Source of the DNA: Candidatus Roseilinea mizusawaensis
Lineage (GTDB): Bacteria; Chloroflexota; Anaerolineae; J036; Brachytrichaceae
Reading direction: 5' to 3'
Length of the DNA stretch: 43,168 nt
Assembly (NCBI GenBank): GCA_016841965.1
Contig: JAEANN010000029.1
Coordinates: 1-43,168, forward strand
Shown: in pieces, positions 42,635 through 43,168 of the stretch
Numbering within the stretch: position 1 is the stretch's first letter
Layout: each line of letters begins with the position of its first letter
The notes under the pieces: generated by a model
Told to the model about the DNA's origin: nothing
Seen by the model: the letters and a program-made list of their open reading frames with translations, nothing else
Databases searched by the model: none
Translations under genes and position numbers: made by a program

Positions 42635-43029
42635 GTTGAATCCTCCGTATCTCGCCAACCTGTCGGCAGACATGAGCCGGCTGGCTGGCCGGAATCATAC
42701 AACGAGACGGTCGGCTTGGCGAATCTACCCTGGGCAAACGCTCGCCAGATCGGCCTGTGTCACCTGCCAGCGACGCGCAGTCAACGCACAGTGAGGTCAG
42801 CTTAACTGCCGTCGCCGATCTGCTAGGCGGGCGCTGGCGGCGCTGGAGCGGGAGCTAGACGAGTCCGGCGTGGCGCTGGCGCAGCAAGTCTGGGCGAGGG
42901 TGCAGGCGCGCGCGCCCGACGGGGGCAAAGCATTGTATGGTGTGTATGCGCGCATCGTCAGACCGTTGGGGCGCCGGCAGCGCGGGGCGGCGGTGCGTCG
43001 GTGCGGGGTGTAGCGCAGATTTGTGACAG
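42635..43029. other. Region without a confirmed gene; possible decayed coding sequence
   Basis: On plus, one frame gives VSLTAVADLLGGRW (42799 to 42834) and the next frame carries on as RALAALERELDESGVALAQQ, then GGKALYGVYARIVRPLG, ending at a stop near 43014. This reads like one protein broken by a frameshift, but there is no clear start and I do not recognise it. The bchG promoter should lie at the left end. Confidence 0.25.
42641..42646 (-). promoter_or_regulatory. Ribosome binding site deciding the bchG start
   Basis: GGAGGA on the minus strand, six bases before the ATG at 42634. Confidence 0.75.
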
Positions 43030-43168
43030 TCACCGCCGGCAGCACTGACGGATTGCGGCGTCTAGCCGATTGCTGTGCAGTTCACACCAGGCGGCGAGCA
43101 TGGCCGCAGCATGCCGCCGTTCCCAGCCCCGACAGGGGCCTTTCAAACGTCGCTGTATCACCGTCTTG
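43030..43168 (-). mobile_element. C-terminal end of a probable transposase (cut by window edge)
   Basis: The minus strand from the right edge encodes KTVIQRRLKGPCRGWERRHA, then AAMLAAWCELHSNRLDAAIR and a TGA at 43030-43032. The pattern K..G..W...GA.AML.LR.....RWD.A is that of the C-terminus of ISKra4-like and related transposases. No terminal inverted repeat could be identified, and the rest of the element lies outside. Confidence 0.45.

Noticed and set aside
42797-43045. Minus-strand 82-codon open frame
   Set aside because: Low-complexity composition (Ser/Ala/Arg) and overlap with a better-looking plus-strand reading.

Overview
The window reads as chromosomal DNA of a GC-rich (roughly 60%), phototrophic or photosynthesis-derived member of the Chloroflexota, possibly an Anaerolineae-type lineage. 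This is inferred from four things: a bchG-bchP pair for bacteriochlorophyll tail synthesis, a caa3-type A2 heme-copper oxidase operon with a fused CtaA-CtaB heme A synthase, a T-box-controlled valS, and the recX-rny arrangement. No rRNA, CRISPR array or prophage is visible. One tRNA gene is present, and a probable transposase end lies at the right edge.

Layout. 1-5100: start of mfd (minus), then tgt, a 16S rRNA m7G1405-type methyltransferase of the aminoglycoside-resistance family, recX and rny. 5157-9712: lysS and an S1-domain protein on the minus strand, then rlmI and a diacylglycerol/undecaprenol kinase on plus. 9744-14276: a FecR-like/ECF sigma pair, a receiver-like winged-helix regulator, and a degenerate S41 protease homologue with a small membrane protein. 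14354-18609: a Nudix-GNAT fusion, then a T-box leader and valS. 18636-24448: a sirtuin remnant, an orphan molybdopterin oxidoreductase subunit, a CopD-like membrane protein, a histidine phosphatase, an acetamidase/formamidase and a lipoprotein. 24611-28624: a carbohydrate region with a Gfo/Idh oxidoreductase, a broken glycosidase-like gene, a URO-D family protein and a six-hairpin glycosidase-like protein. 28742-31333: a membrane PAS-PAS-HD-GYP signalling protein. 31477-37151: the oxidase operon ctaC-ctaD-ctaA/B-small TM protein-subunit IV-ctaE. 37599-40409: tRNA-Arg(GCG) and a three-gene ABC-2 exporter. 40418-42634: bchP and bchG.

How the genes work together. The oxidase operon carries both its structural subunits and its heme A synthesis enzyme. 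bchG and bchP join and saturate the bacteriochlorophyll tail. TGT, RlmI, the 16S methyltransferase, LysS, ValS, the S1 protein and RNase Y form a scattered translation/RNA-modification group. The valS T-box links valine-tRNA charging to ValS synthesis.

The most striking unexplained structure is a set of degenerate arrays with strict 7-nt periodicity, plus some with 9-nt periodicity. They sit at gene boundaries and, in valS, the molybdopterin gene and the 16S methyltransferase gene, in frame inside coding sequence. Several are paired as inverted arrays whose arms differ by whole 7-nt units. They resemble in style the short tandemly repeated repetitive sequences of filamentous cyanobacteria, but here occur in an apparent Chloroflexota genome.
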